Shown here: piece by piece, positions 9,392 through 21,641 of the stretch | Layout of the letters: every line of letters begins with the position of its first letter | How positions within the stretch are numbered: position 1 is the first letter of the stretch | Origin: Saccoglossus kowalevskii | Taxonomy: Eukaryota; Hemichordata; Enteropneusta; Harrimaniidae | Direction: 5' to 3' | Length of the DNA: 64,000 bases | NCBI RefSeq assembly: GCF_000003605.2 | Contig: NW_003142756.1 | Coordinates: 1 to 64,000 of the forward strand | The notes under the pieces: model-generated | Told to the model about the DNA's origin: nothing | Seen by the model: only the letters and a program-made list of their open reading frames with translations | Database searches by the model: none | Made by a program: the position numbers and the translations under genes

Positions 9392-10314
9392 AACTATTTT
9401 AATTAATGGAAAGTTTTCAAATTCCTTCTCATTTTCAAGAACAAGTTATCGATGCTGTCGGCACGTAGTGGGTTTTAAGCTCTTAAAACACCGTGCAAAG
9501 TTGTTCAAACTTGTGCAAAGTTATGGCAAAGTTGATAGATGTATTTGTATATATGAGCTAAGTTGTTGGTATATAAAAACGCGCAGTTGTAAAGTCGACA
9601 AATTTAATAAAAGCCAGGTGAACGCAGCCTATAAATGTTCACATGAGCTGACTGTAATATGTTAGAAAACAACGTGCAAAGTTTGAAAAATCGAAGGAAA
9701 TGTTGGTGGAGTTGCTTGTATATTTAACCTAAGTTTTTGTCATGACAACCCAGCAGTTAATTTTCGAAAACATTAAGTAATTGTATCGAGAATGCCTCAT
9801 ATATAAGTAGATTATCACAACAGCCAACCGAAAAATCGACAACAAACTGCTTACAAAGTTGTGAAAAGCGATTGCAAAGTAGTAGTTTCATTCCGGATTG
9901 TTACCTGTGATATCATATTAACAAGTCCCATAGTTAAAAGTTCGTAATGTGAATAAAAATGTCCTAATGACCGTTAAATAACCGTAGTGTTACTCCGAGT
10001 ATGTAGAGGTCATAGGTCAATTCTAGAAGGTATTTGTTCCAGCGATATCGATTTAAAACATCTGAAAACATGAAATAGCCGCCAATTCGGCTTAATTTCA
10101 AATAATTTATGCAGCTGTGTTGTTGGGTGACCGACAAATGTTTAAAGTAAAGCGCAAGCGGGCGTGGTTAGCACTTGCATGGGAGACTTCCGTAGTAAAC
10201 AAGCGTTGAATTTTGTTTTTCATCGCATACATGGACAATATATAAAGCAACGTTCCTGCTATCTTTCTTACTGTGATATCAATTATTTATAGTGCAAAAT
10301 CGTGCAATTTTTGT
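9392..10314 (+). repeat. Monomer M11 (B, P, tail 1; 923 bp)
   Basis: GCTCTTAAAAC and GTTCAAACTTG are shared only with M17. Three single-base losses cluster at 9882-9967 (GTAGTAG, CGTAATG, CCTAATG), each in a run of identical bases, so sequencing error is possible. Confidence 0.97.
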
Positions 10315-11242
10315 AACTATTTTAATTAATGGAAAGTTTTCAAATTCCTTCTAATTTTCAAGAACAAGTTATCGATGCTGTCGGCACGTAGTGGGTTTTA
10401 AGCTGTTAAACCACCGTGCAAAGTTGTTCAAAGTTGTGAAAAGTTATGCCAAAGTTGATAGATGTATTTGTATATATGAGCTAATTTGTTGGTATATAAA
10501 AACGGGCAGTTGTAAAGTCGACAAATTTAATAAAAGCCAGGTGAACGCAGCCTATAAATGTTCACATGAGCTGACTGTAATATGTTAGAAAACAACGTGC
10601 AAAGTTTGAAAAATCGAAGGAAATGTTGGTGGAGTTGCTTGTATATTTAACCTAAGACTTTGTCATGACAACCCAGCAGTTAAATTTCGAAAACATTAAG
10701 TAATTGTATCGAGAATGCCTCATATATAAGTAGATTATCATAACAACAGCCAACCGAAAAATCGACAACAAACTGCTTACAAAGTTGTGACAAGCGATTG
10801 CAAAGTAGGTAGTTTCATTTCGGATTGTTACCTGTGATATCATATTAACAAGTCCCATAGTTAAAAGTTCGTAAATGTGAATAAAATGTCCTAAATGACC
10901 GTTAAATAACCGTAGTGTTACTCCGAGTATGTAGAGGTCATAGGTCAATTCTAGAAGGTATTTGTTCCAGCGATATCGATTTAAAACATCTGAAAACATG
11001 AAATAGCCGCCAATTCGGCTTAATTTCAAATAATTTATGCAGCTGTGTTGTTGGGTGACCGACAAATGTTTAAAGTAAAGCGCAAACGGGCGTGGTTAGC
11101 ACTTGCATGGGAGACTTCCGTAGTAAACAAGCGTTGAATTTTGTTTTTCATCGCATACATGGACAATATATAAAGCAACGTTCCTGCTATCTTTCTTACT
11201 GTGATATCAATTATTTATAGTGCAAAATCGTGCAATTTTTGT
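10315..11242 (+). repeat. Monomer M12 (B', P, tail 1; 928 bp)
   Basis: CTAAGACTTTG, GACAAGCG, TTTCGGATTG and the shortened AATAAAATG are all shared with M51. TCATAACAACAG is shared with M37. Loss of one A from the A-run joins the two minus-strand open frames into one of 137 codons. Confidence 0.97.
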
Positions 11243-12169
11243 AACTATTTTAATTAATGGAAAGTTTTCAAATTCCTTCTAATTTTCAAGAACAAGTTAT
11301 CGATGCTGTCGGCACGTAGTGGGTTTTAAGCTGTTAAACCACCGTGCAAAGTTGTTCAAAGTTGTGAAAAGTTATGCCAAAGTTGATAGATGTATTTGTA
11401 TATATGAGCTAATTTGTTGGTATATAAAAACGGGCAGTTGTAAAGTCGACAAATTTAATAAAAGCCAGGTGAACGCAGCCTATAAATGTTCACATGAGCT
11501 GACTGTAATATGTTAGAAAACAACGTGCAAAGTTTGAAAAATCGAAGGAAATGTTGGTGGAGTTGCTTGTATATTTAACCTAAGTCTTTTGTCATGACAA
11601 CCCAGCAGTTAAATTTCGAAAACATTAAGTAATTGTATGGAGAATGCCTCATATATAAGTAGATTATCACAACAGCCAACCGAAAAATCGACAACAAACT
11701 GCTTACAAAGTTGTGAAAAGCGATTGCAAAGTAGGTAGTTTCATTCCGGATTGTTACCTGTGATATCATATAAACAAGTCCCATAGTTAAAAGTTCGTAA
11801 ATGTGAATACAAATGTCCTAAATGACCGTTAAATAACCGTAGTGTTACGCCGAGTATGTAGAGGTCATAGGTCAATTCTAGAAGGTATTTGTTCCAGCGA
11901 TATCGATTTAAAACATCTGAAAACATGAAATAGCCGCCAATTCGGCCTAATTTCAAATAATGTATGCAGCTGTGTAGTTGGGTGACAGACAAATGTTTGA
12001 AGTAAAGCGCAATCGGGCGTGGTTAGCACTTGCATGGGAGACTTCGGTAGTAAACAAGCGTTGAATTTTGTTTTTCATCGCATACATGGACAACATATAA
12101 AGCAACGTTCCTGCTGTCTTTCTTACTGTGATATCAATTATTTATAGTGCAAATTCGTGCAATTTTTGT
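11243..12169 (+). repeat. Monomer M13 (B', P, tail 2; 927 bp)
   Basis: Head repeats that of M12 (AGTTATGCC, CTAATTTGTTGG, ACGGGCAG). Private TACGCCGAG, GGCCTAATTT and TGTATGGAG (the last also in M44). ACAACATATA and AAATTCG tail. Confidence 0.97.
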
Positions 12170-13094
12170 AACTATTTTAATTAATGGAAAGTTTTCAAAT
12201 TCCCTCTCATTTTCAAGAACAAGTTATCGATGCTGTCGGCACGTAGTTGGTTTTAAGCTGTTAAAACACCGTGCAAAGTTGTTCAAAGTTGTGCAAAGTT
12301 ATGGCAAAGTTGATAGATGTAGTTGTATATATGAGCTAAGTTGTTGGTATATAAAAACGCGCAGTTGTAAAGTCGACAAATTTAATAAAAGCCAGGTGAA
12401 CGCAGCCTATAAATGTTCACATGAGCTGACTGTAATATGTTAGAAAACAACGTGCAAAGTTTGAAAAATCGAAGGAAATGTTGGTGGAGTTGCTTGTATA
12501 TTTAACCTAAGTCTTTGTCATGACAACCCAGCAGTTAAATTTCGAAAACATTAAGTAATTGTATCGAGAATGCCTCATATATAAGTAGATTATCACAACA
12601 GCCAACCGAAAAATCGACAACAAACTGCTTACAAAGTTGTGAAAAGCGATTGCAAAGTAGGTAGTTTCATTCCGGATTGTTACCTGTGATATCATATTAA
12701 CAAGTCCCATAGTTAAAAGTTCGTAAATGTGAATACAAATGTCCTAAATGACCGTTAAATAACCGTAGTGTTACTCCGAGTATGTAGAGGTCATAGGTCA
12801 ATTGTAGAAGGTATTTGTGCCAGCGATATCGATTTAAAACATCTGAAAACATGAAATAGCCGCCAATTCGGCTTAATTTCAAATAATGTATGCAGCTGTG
12901 TAGTTGGGTGACAGACAAATGTTTGAAGTAAAGCGCAATCGGCGTGGTTAGCACTTGCATGGGAGACTTCCGTAGTAAACAAGCGTTGAATTTTGTTTTT
13001 CATCGCATACATGGACAACATATAAAGCAACGTTCCTGCTGTCTTTCTTACTGTGATATCAATTATTTATAGTGCAAATTCGTGCAATTTTTGT
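12170..13094 (+). repeat. Monomer M14 (B, P, tail 2; 925 bp)
   Basis: TTCCCTCTCATTTT and TAGTTGG. AATACAAATG, CAATTGTAGAAGG and ACAACATATA place it with M39. One C/G lost in CAATCGGCGTGG. Confidence 0.97.
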
Positions 13095-14092
13095 AACTAT
13101 TTTAGTTAATGGAAAGTTTTCAAATTCCTTCTCATTTTCAAGAACAAGTTATCGATGCTGTCGGCACGTAGTGGGTTTTAAGCTGTTAAAACACCGTGCA
13201 AAGTTGTTCAAAGTTGTGCAAAGTTATGGCAAAGTTGATAGATGTATTTGTATATATGAGCTAAGAAGTTGGTATATAAAAACGCGCAGTTGTAAAGTCG
13301 ACAAATTTAATAAAAGCCAGGTGAACGCAGCCTATAAATGTTCACATGAGCTGACTGTAATATGTTAGAAAACAACGTGCAAAGTTTGAAAAATCGAAGG
13401 AAATGTTGGTGGAGTTGCTTGTATATTTAACCTAAGTCTTTGTCATGACAACCCAGCAGTTAAATTTCGAAAACATGAAGTAATTGTATCGAGAATGCCT
13501 CATATATAAGTAGATTATCACAACAGCCAACCGAAAAATCGACAACAAACTGCTTACAAAGTTGTGAAAAGCGATTGCAAAGTAGGTAGTTTCATTCCGG
13601 ATTGTTACCTGTGATATCATATTAACAAGTCCCATAGTTAAAAGTTCGTAAATGTGAATACAAATGTCCTAAATGACCGTTAAATAACCGTAGTGTAACT
13701 CCGAGTATGTAGAGGTCATAGGTCAATTGTAGAAGGTATTTGTGCCAGCGATATCGATTTAAAACATCTGAAAACATGAAATAGCCGCCAATTCGGCTTA
13801 GTTTCAAATAATTTATGCAGCTGTATCGATTTAAAACATCTGAAAACATGAAATAGCCACCAATTCGGCTTAATTTCAAATAATGTATGCAGCTGTGTAG
13901 TTGGGTGACAGACAAATGTTTGAAGTAAAGCGCAATCGGGCGTGGTTAGCACTTGCATGGGAGACTTCCGTAGTAAACAATCGTTGAATTGTGTTTTTCA
14001 TCGCATACATGGACAACATATAAAGCAACGTTCCTGCTGTCTTTCTTACTGTGATATCAATTATTTATAGTGCAAATTCGTGCAATTTTTGT
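13095..14092 (+). repeat. Monomer M15 (B, P, duplicated tail; 998 bp)
   Basis: 72 bp duplication at 13753-13824 and 13825-13896. CTAAGAAGTTGG is shared only with M40. TAGTTAATGG breaks the TTAATTAA palindrome. The second half equals that of M9. Confidence 0.97.
13753..13896 (+). repeat. 72 bp tandem duplication in M15
   Basis: Identical in arrangement to the M9 copy and exactly 5,700 bases downstream of it. Confidence 0.95.
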
Positions 14093-15091
14093 AACTATTT
14101 TAATTAATGGAAAGTTTTCAAATTCCTTCTCATTTTCAAGAACAAGTTATCGATGCTGTCGGCACGTAGTGGGTTTTAAGCTGTTAAAACACCGTGCAAA
14201 GTTGTTCAAAGTTGTGCAAAGTTATGGCAAAGTTGATAGATGTATTTGTATATATGAGCTTAGTTGTTGGTATATAAAAACGCGCAGTTGTAAAGTCGAC
14301 AAATTTAATAAAAGCCAGGTGAACGCAGCCTATAAATGTTCACATGAGCTGACTGTAATATGTTAGAAAACAACGTGCAAAGTTTGAAAAATCGAAGGAA
14401 ATGTAGGTGGAGTTGCTTGTATATTTAACCTAAGTCTTTGTCATGACAACCCAGCAGTTAAATTTCGAAAACATTAAGTAATTTTATCGAGAATGCCTCA
14501 TATATAAGTAGATTATCACAACAGCCAACCGAAAAATCGACAACAAACTGCTTACAAAGTTGTGAAAAGCGATTGCAAAGTAGGTAGTTTCATTCCAGAT
14601 TGTTACCTGTGATATCATATAAACAAGTCACATAGTTAAAAGTTCGTAAATGTGAATAAAAATGTCCTAAATAACCGTTAAATAACCGCAGTGTTACTCC
14701 GAGTATGTAGAGGTCATAGGTCAATTCTAGAAGGTATTTGTGCCAGCGATATCGATTTAAAACATCTGAAAACATGAAATAGCCGCCAATTCGGCTTAGT
14801 TTCAAATAATTTATGCAGCTGTATCGATTTAAAACATCTGAAAACATGAAATAGCCACCAATTCGGCTTAATTTCAAATAATGTATGCAGCTGTGTAGTT
14901 GGGTGACAGACAAATGTTTGAAGTAAAGCGCAATCGGGCGTGGTTAGTACTTGCATGGGAGACTCCCGTAGTAAACAAGGTCTTGAATTTTGTTTTTCAT
15001 CACACACATGGACAACATATAAAGCAACGTTCCTGCTATCTTTCTTACTGTGATATCAATTATTTATAGTGCAAATTCGTGCAATTTTTGT
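14093..15091 (+). repeat. Monomer M16 (B, P, duplicated tail; 999 bp)
   Basis: 72 bp duplication at 14751-14822 and 14823-14894. Twin of M10; differs at GTAGGTGG, CCGCAGTG and GTGCCAG. Confidence 0.97.
14751..14894 (+). repeat. 72 bp tandem duplication in M16
   Basis: Counterpart of the M10 copy within the 5,700 bp repeat. Confidence 0.95.
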
Positions 15092-16017
15092 AACTATTTT
15101 AATTAATGGAAAGTTTTCAAATTCCTTCTCATTTTCAAGAACAAGTTATCGATGCTGTCGGCACGTAGTGGGTTTTAAGCTCTTAAAACACCGTGCAAAG
15201 TTGTTCAAACTTGTGCAAAGTTATGGCAAAGTTGATAGATGTATTTGTATATATGAGCTAAGTTGTTGGTATATAAAAACGCGCAGTTGTAAAGTCGACA
15301 AATTTAATAAAAGCCAGGTGAACGCAGCCTATAAATGTTCACATGAGCTGACTGTAATATGTTAGAAAACAACGTGCAAAGTTTGAAAAATCGAAGGAAA
15401 TGTTGGTGGAGTTGCTTGTATATTTAACCTAAGTTTTTGTCATGACAACCCAGCAGTTAAATTTCGAAAACATTAAGTAATTGTATCGAGAATGCCTCAT
15501 ATATAAGTAGATTATCACAACAGCCAACCGAAAAATCGACAACAAACTGCTTACAAAGTTGTGAAAAGCGATTGCAAAGTAGGTAGTTTCATTCCGGATT
15601 GTTACCTGTGATATCATATTAACAAGTCCCATAGTTAAAAGTTCGTAAATGTGAATAAAAATGTCCTAAATGACCGTTAAATAACCGTAGTGTTACTCCG
15701 AGTATGTAGAGGTCATAGGTCAATTCTAGAAGGTATTTGTGCCAGCGATATCGATTTAAAACATCTGAAAACATGAAATAGCCGCCAATTCGGCTTAATT
15801 TCAAATAATGTATGCAGCTGTGTAGTTGGGTGACAGACAAATGTTTGAAGTAAAGCGCAATAGGGCGTGGTTAGCACTTGCATGGGAGACTTCGGTAGTA
15901 AACAAGCGTTGAATTTTGTTTTTCATCGCATACATGGACAACATATAAAGCAACGTTCCTGCTGTCTTTCTTACTGTGATATCAATTATTTATAGTGCAA
16001 ATTCGTGCAATTTTTGT
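15092..16017 (+). repeat. Monomer M17 (B, P, tail 2; 926 bp)
   Basis: Head is the twin of M11, but the tail is form 2, so the 5,700 bp duplication ends inside this copy at about 15,580. CAATAGGGCG and ACTTCGGTAG (the latter also in M13). Confidence 0.97.
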
Positions 16018-16943
16018 AACTATTTTAATTAATGGAAAGTTTTCAAATTCCTTCTCATTTTCAAGAACAAGTTATCGATGCTGTCGGCACGTAGTGGGTT
16101 TTAAGCTGTTAAAACACCGTGCAAAGTTGTTCAAAGTTGTGAAAAGTTATGGCAAAGTTGATAGATGTATTTGTATATATGAGCTAAGTTGTTGGTATAT
16201 AAAAACGCGGAGTTGTAAAGTCGACAAATTTAATAAAAGCCAGGTGAACGCAGCCTATAAATGTTCACATGAGCTGACTGTAATATGTTAGAAAACAACG
16301 TGCAAAGTTTGAAAAATCGAAGGAAATGTTGGTGGAGTTGCTTGTATATTTAACCTAAGTCTTTGTCATGACAACCCAGCAGTTAAATTTCGAAAACATT
16401 AAGTAATTGTATCGAGAATGCCTCATATATAAGTAGATTATCACAACAGCCAACCGAAAAATCGACAACAAACTGCTTACAAAGTTGTGAAAAGCGATTG
16501 CAAAGTAGGTAGTTTCATTCCGGATTGTTACCTGTGATATCATATTAACAAGTCCCATAGTTAAAAGTTCGTAAATGTGAATACAAATGTCCTAAATGAC
16601 CGTTAAATAACCGTAGTGTTACTCCGAGTATGTAGAGGTCATAGGTCAATTGTAGAAGGTATTTGTGCCAGCGATATCGATTTAAAACATCTGAAAACAT
16701 GAAATAGCCGCCAATTCGGCTTAGTTTCAAATAATTTATGCAGCTGTGTTGTTGGGTGACCGACAAATGTTTAAAGTAAAGCGCAATCGGGCGTGGTTAG
16801 CACTTACATGGGAGACTTCCGTAGTAAACAAGCGTTGAATTTTGTTTTTCATCGCATACATGGACAATATATAAAGCAACGTTCCTGCTATCTTTCTTAC
16901 TGTGATATCAATTATTTATAGTGCAAAATCTTGCAATTTTTGT
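16018..16943 (+). repeat. Monomer M18 (B, P, tail 1; 926 bp)
   Basis: GTGAAAAGTTATGG and ACGCGGAG. CTTACATGGG and AAAATCTTGC as in M7, without the M7 one-base loss in the tail. Confidence 0.97.
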
Positions 16944-17941
16944 AACTATTTTAATTAATGGAAAGTTTTCAAATTCCTTCTAATTTTCAAGAACAAGTTA
17001 TCGATGCTGTCGGCACGTAGTGGGTTTTAAGCTGTTAAAACACCGTGCAAAGTTGTTCAAAGTTGTGCAAAGTTATGGCAAAGTTGATAGATGTATTTGT
17101 ATATATGAGCTAAGTTGTTGGTATATAAAAACGCGGAGTTGTAAAGTCGACAAATTTAATAAAAGCCAGGTGAACGCAGCCTATAAATGTTCACATGAGC
17201 TGACTGTAATATGTTAGAAAACAACGTGCAAAGTTTGAAAAATCGAAGGAAATGTTGGTGGAGTTGCTTGTATATTTAACCTAAGTCTTTGTCATGACAA
17301 CCCAGCAGTTAAATTTCGAAAACATTAAGTAATTGTATCGAGAATGCCTCATATATAAGTAGATTATCACAACAGCCAACCGAAAAATCGACAACAAACT
17401 GCTTACAAAGTTGTGAAAAGCGATTGCAAAGTAGGTAGTTTCATTCCGGATTGTTACCTGTGATATCATATTAACAAGTCCCATAGTTAAAAGTTCGTAA
17501 ATGTGAATAAAAATGTCCTAAATGACCGTTAAATAACCGTAGTGTTACTCCGAGTATGTAGAGGTCATAGGTCAATTGTAGAAGGTATTTGTGCCAGCGA
17601 TATCGATTTAAAACATCTGAAAACATGAAATAGCCGCCAATTCGGCTTAGTTTCAAATAATTTATGCAGCTGTATCGATTTAAAACATCTGAAAACATGA
17701 AATAGCCACCAATTCGGCTTAATTTCAAATAATGTATGCAGCTGTGTAGTTGGGTGACAGACAAATGTTTGAAGTAAAGCGCAATCGGGCGTGGTTAGCA
17801 CTTGCATGGGAGACTTCCGTAGTAAACAAGCGTTGAATTTTGTTTTTCATCGCATACATGGACAACATATAAAGCAACGTTCCTGCTGTCTTTCTTACTG
17901 TGATATCAATTATTTATAGTGCAAATTCGTGCAATTTTTGT
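16944..17941 (+). repeat. Monomer M19 (B, P, duplicated tail; 998 bp)
   Basis: 72 bp duplication at 17602-17673 and 17674-17745. Head like M7 (ACGCGGAG). Isolated from the M9-M10 and M15-M16 pairs by unduplicated copies. Confidence 0.97.
17602..17745 (+). repeat. 72 bp tandem duplication in M19
   Basis: Same junction, set in a copy whose head is of the M7 kind, showing that the duplication has been moved between backgrounds. Confidence 0.95.
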
Positions 17942-18868
17942 AACTATTTTAATTAATGGAAAGTTTTTAAATTCTTTCTCATTTTCAAGAACAAGTTTTC
18001 GATGCTGTCGGAACGTAGTTGGTTTTAAGCTGTTAAAACACCGTGCAAAATTGTTCAAAGTTGTGCAAAGTTATGGCAAAGTTGATAGATGTATTTGTAT
18101 ATATGTGCTTAGTTGTTGGTATATAAAAACGCGCAGTTGTAAAGTCGACAAATTTAATAAAAGCCAGGTGAACGCAGCCTATAAATGTTCACATGAGCTG
18201 ACTGTAATATGTTAGAAAACAACGTGCAAAGTTTGAAAAATCGAAGGAAATGTTGGTGGAGTTGCTTGTATATTTAACCTAAGTCTTTGTCATGACAACC
18301 CAGCAGTTCAATTTCGAAAACATTAAGTAATTGTATCGAGAATGCCTCATATATAAGTAGATTATCACAACAGCCAACCGAAAAATCGACAACAAACTGC
18401 TTACAAAGTTGTGAAAAGCAATTGCAAAGTAGGTAGTTTCATTCCGGATTGTTACCTGTGATATCATATTAACAAGTCCCATAGTTAAAAGTTCGTAAAT
18501 GTGAATAAAAATGTCCTAAATGACCGTTAAATAACCGTAGTGTTACTCCGAGTATGTAGAGGTCATAGGTCAATTCTAGAAGGTATTTGTTCCAGCGATA
18601 TCGATTTAAAACATCTGAAAACATGAAATAGCCGCCAATTCGTCTTAGTTTCAAATAATTTATGTAGCTGTGTTGTTGGGTGACCGACAAATGTTTGAAG
18701 TAAAGTACAATCGGGCGTGGTTAGTACTTGCATGGGAGACTCCCGTAGTAAACAAGGTGTTGAATTTTGTTTTTCATCACACACATGGACAATATATAAA
18801 GCAACGTTCCTGCTGTCTTTCTTACTGTGATATCAATTATTTATAGTGCAAATTCGTGCAATTTTTGT
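17942..18868 (+). repeat. Monomer M20 (B, P, tail 1; 927 bp)
   Basis: Rich in private changes near the start (CAAGTTTTCG, GGAACGTAG, ATGTGCTTAG). ATTCGTCTTAG weakens the hairpin (CGTCT). AAGTACAATCGGG is shared with M24, opening the 3,700 bp repeat. Confidence 0.97.
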
Positions 18869-20170
18869 AACTATTTTAATTAATGGAAAGTTTTCAAATT
18901 CCTTCTCATTTTCAAGAACAAGTTATCGATGCTGTCGGCACGTAGTGGGTTTTAAGCTGTTAAAACACCGTGCAAAGTTGTTCAAAGTTGTGCAAAGTTA
19001 TGGCAAAGTTGATAGATGTATTTGTATATATGAGCTAAGTTGTTGGTATATAAAAACGCGCAGTTGTAAAGTCGACAAATTTAATAAAAGCCAGGTGAAC
19101 GCAGCCTATAAATGTTCACATGAGCTGACTGTAATATGTTAGAAAACAACGTGCAAAGTTTGAAAAATCGAAGGAATTGTTGGTGGAGTTGCTTGTATAT
19201 TTAACCTAAGTTTTTGTCATGACAACCCAGCAGTTAAATTTCGAAAACATTAAGTAATTGTATCGAGAATGCCTCATATATAAGCAGATAATCACAACAG
19301 CCAACCGCAAAATTGACAACAAACTGCTTACAAAGTTGTGAAAAGCGATTGCAAAGTAGGTAGTTTCATTCGGGATTGTTACCTGTGATATCATATTAAC
19401 AAGTCCCATAGTTAAAAGTTCGTAAATGTGAATAAAAATGTCCTAAATGACCGTTAAATAACCGTAGTGTTACTCGGAGTATGTAGAGGTTATAGGTCAA
19501 TTCTACAAGGTATTTGTGCCAGCGATATCGATTTAAAACATGTGAAAACATGAAATAGCCGCCAATTCGGCTTAATTTCAAATAATGTATGCAGCTGTGT
19601 GGTTGGGTGACAGACAAATGTTTGAAGTAAATCACAATCGGGCGTGGTTAGTACTTGCATAGGAGACTTCCGTAGTAAACAAGCGTTGAATTTTGTTTTT
19701 CATCGTATACATGGACAATATATAAAGCAACGTTCTTGCGCTCTTTCTTACTGTGATATAAATTATTTATAGTGCAAAATCGTGCAATTTTTGTAACTAT
19801 TTTAATTAATGGAAAGTTTTCAAATTCCTTCTAATTTTTAAGAACAAGTTATCGATGCTGTCGGCACGTAGTGGGTTTTAAGCTTTCAAAACACCGTTCA
19901 AAGTGATTGCAAAATTGTGCAAAGTTATGGCAATTTGATAGATGTATTTGTATATATGAGCTAAGTTGTTGGTATATAAAAACGCGCAGTTGTAAAGTCG
20001 ACAAATTTAATAAAAGCCAGGTGAACGCAGCCTATAAATGTTCACAACAGCTGACTGTAGTATGTTAGAAAACAACGTGCAAAGTTGGAAAAATCGAAGG
20101 AAATGTTGGGAGAGCTGCTTGTATATTTAACCTCAGTCATTGTCATGACAATCCCGCAGTTAAGTTTGGA
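18660..20170 (+). repeat. Segmental repeat S2, first member (pairs with 22,360-23,870)
   Basis: Tail of M20, all of M21 and first third of M22. Rare markers AAGTACAATC, AGGTTATAGG, ACATGTGAAAAC and GGGAGAGCTGC recur at +3,700. Ends are approximate. Confidence 0.85.
18869..19794 (+). repeat. Monomer M21 (B, P, tail 2; 926 bp)
   Basis: AGGTTA in the first DR1 half-site, TACTCGGAG, CTACAAGG and ACATGTGAAAAC are all shared only with M25, its twin 3,700 bp away. CATCGTATAC and CTTGCGCTC near the end. Confidence 0.97.
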
Positions 20171-20715
20171 AAACATTAAGTAATTTTATCGAGAAAGCCT
20201 CATATATAAGCAGATAATCACAACAGCCAACCGAAAAATCGACAACAAACTGCTTACAAAGTTGTGAAAAGCGATTGCAAAGTAGTAGTTTCATTCGGGA
20301 TTGTTACCTGTGATATCATATTAACAAGTTCCATAGTTAAAAGTTCGTAAATGTGAATAAAATGTCCTAATGACCGATAAATAACCGTAGTGTACTCCGA
20401 GTATGTAGAGGTCACAGGTCAATTCTAGAAGGTATTTGTGCCAGCGATATCGATTAAAACATCTGAAAACATGAAATAGCCGCCAATTCGGCTTAATTTC
20501 AAATAATGTATGCAGCTGTGTAGTTGGGTGACAGACAAATGTTTGAAGTAAATCACAATCGGGCGTGGTTAGCACTTGGATGGGAGACTTCCGTAGTAAA
20601 CAAGCGTTGAATTTTGTTTTTCATTGTATACATGGACAATATATAAAGCAACGTTCCTGCTATCTTTCTTACTGTGATATCAATTATTTATAGTGCAAAA
20701 TCGTGCGATTTTTGT
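19795..20715 (+). repeat. Monomer M22 (A/B hybrid, Q, tail 2; 921 bp)
   Basis: Block I starts A and ends B. CTGTAGTATG and GGGAGAGCTGC are shared with M26. The DR1 spacer is C instead of T. Several single-base losses cluster at 20284-20456; likely hypermutation or uncorrected sequencing error. Confidence 0.97.
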
Positions 20716-21641
20716 AACTATTTTAATTAATGGAAAGTTTTCAAATTCCTTCTAATTTTCAAGAACAAGTTATCGATGCTGTCGGCACGTAGTGGGTTTT
20801 AAGCTGTCAAAACACCGTTCAAAGTGATTGCAAAATTGTGCAAAGTTATGGCAATTTGATAGATGTATTTGTATATATGATCTAAGTTGGTATTATATAA
20901 AATCGCGCAGTTTTAAAGTCGACAAATTTAATAAAAGCCAGGTGAACGCAGTCTATAAATGTTCACAACAGCTGACTGTAATATGTTAGAAAACAACGTG
21001 TAAAGTTGGAAAAATCGAAGGAAATGTTGGTGGAGTTGCTTGAATATTTAACCACAGTCATTGTCATGACAATCCCGCAGTTAAGTTTGGAAAACATTAA
21101 GTAATTGTATCGAGAAAGCCTCATATATAAGCAGATAATCACAACAGCCAACCGAAAAATCGACAACAAACTGCTTACAAAGTTGTGAAAAGCGATTGCA
21201 AAGTAGATAGTTTCATTCCGGATTGTTACCTGTGATATCATATTAACAAGTCCCATAGTTAAAAGTTCGTAAATGTGAATAAAAATGTCCTAAATGACCG
21301 TTAAATAACCGTAGTGTTACTCCAAGTATGTAGAGGTCATAGGTCAATTCTAGAAGGTATTTGTTCCAGCGATATCGATTTAAAACATCTGAAAACATGA
21401 AATAGCCGCCAATTCGGCTTAATTTCAAATAATTTATGCAGCTGTGTTGTTGGGTGACCGACAAATGTTTAAAGTAAAGCGCAATCGGGCGTGGTTAGCA
21501 CTTGCATGGGAGACTTCCGTAGTAAACAAGCGTTGAATTTTGTTTTTCATCGCATACATGGACAATATATAAAGCAACGTTCCTGCTATCTTTCTTACTG
21601 TGATATCAATTATTTATGGTGCAAAATCGTGCAATTTTTGT
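20716..21641 (+). repeat. Monomer M23 (A', Q, tail 1; 926 bp)
   Basis: ATGATCTAAG (also in M61), CTTGAATATT, and TACTCCAAG shared with M6. It separates the two members of the 3,700 bp duplication. Confidence 0.97.

Larger units (their letters stand above)
7990..9880 (+). repeat. Segmental repeat S1, first member (pairs with 13,690-15,580)
   Basis: About 1.9 kb covering the second half of M9, all of M10 and the first half of M11. Both 72 bp duplications and the rare GCTCTTAAAAC and GTTCAAACTTG markers recur at exactly +5,700. Ends are estimates from where markers stop agreeing. Confidence 0.85.
13690..15580 (+). repeat. Segmental repeat S1, second member
   Basis: Second half of M15 to first half of M17. 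Only isolated base differences from the first member were seen (GTAGGTGG, CCGCAGTG, GTGCCAG), with no length change. Confidence 0.85.

Noticed and set aside
10490-10515. CENP-B box near AAAAACGGGCAG in B' copies
   Set aside because: The CGGG part is present but the TTCG core at the required spacing is not, here or at CAATCGGGCG or CATTCCGG.
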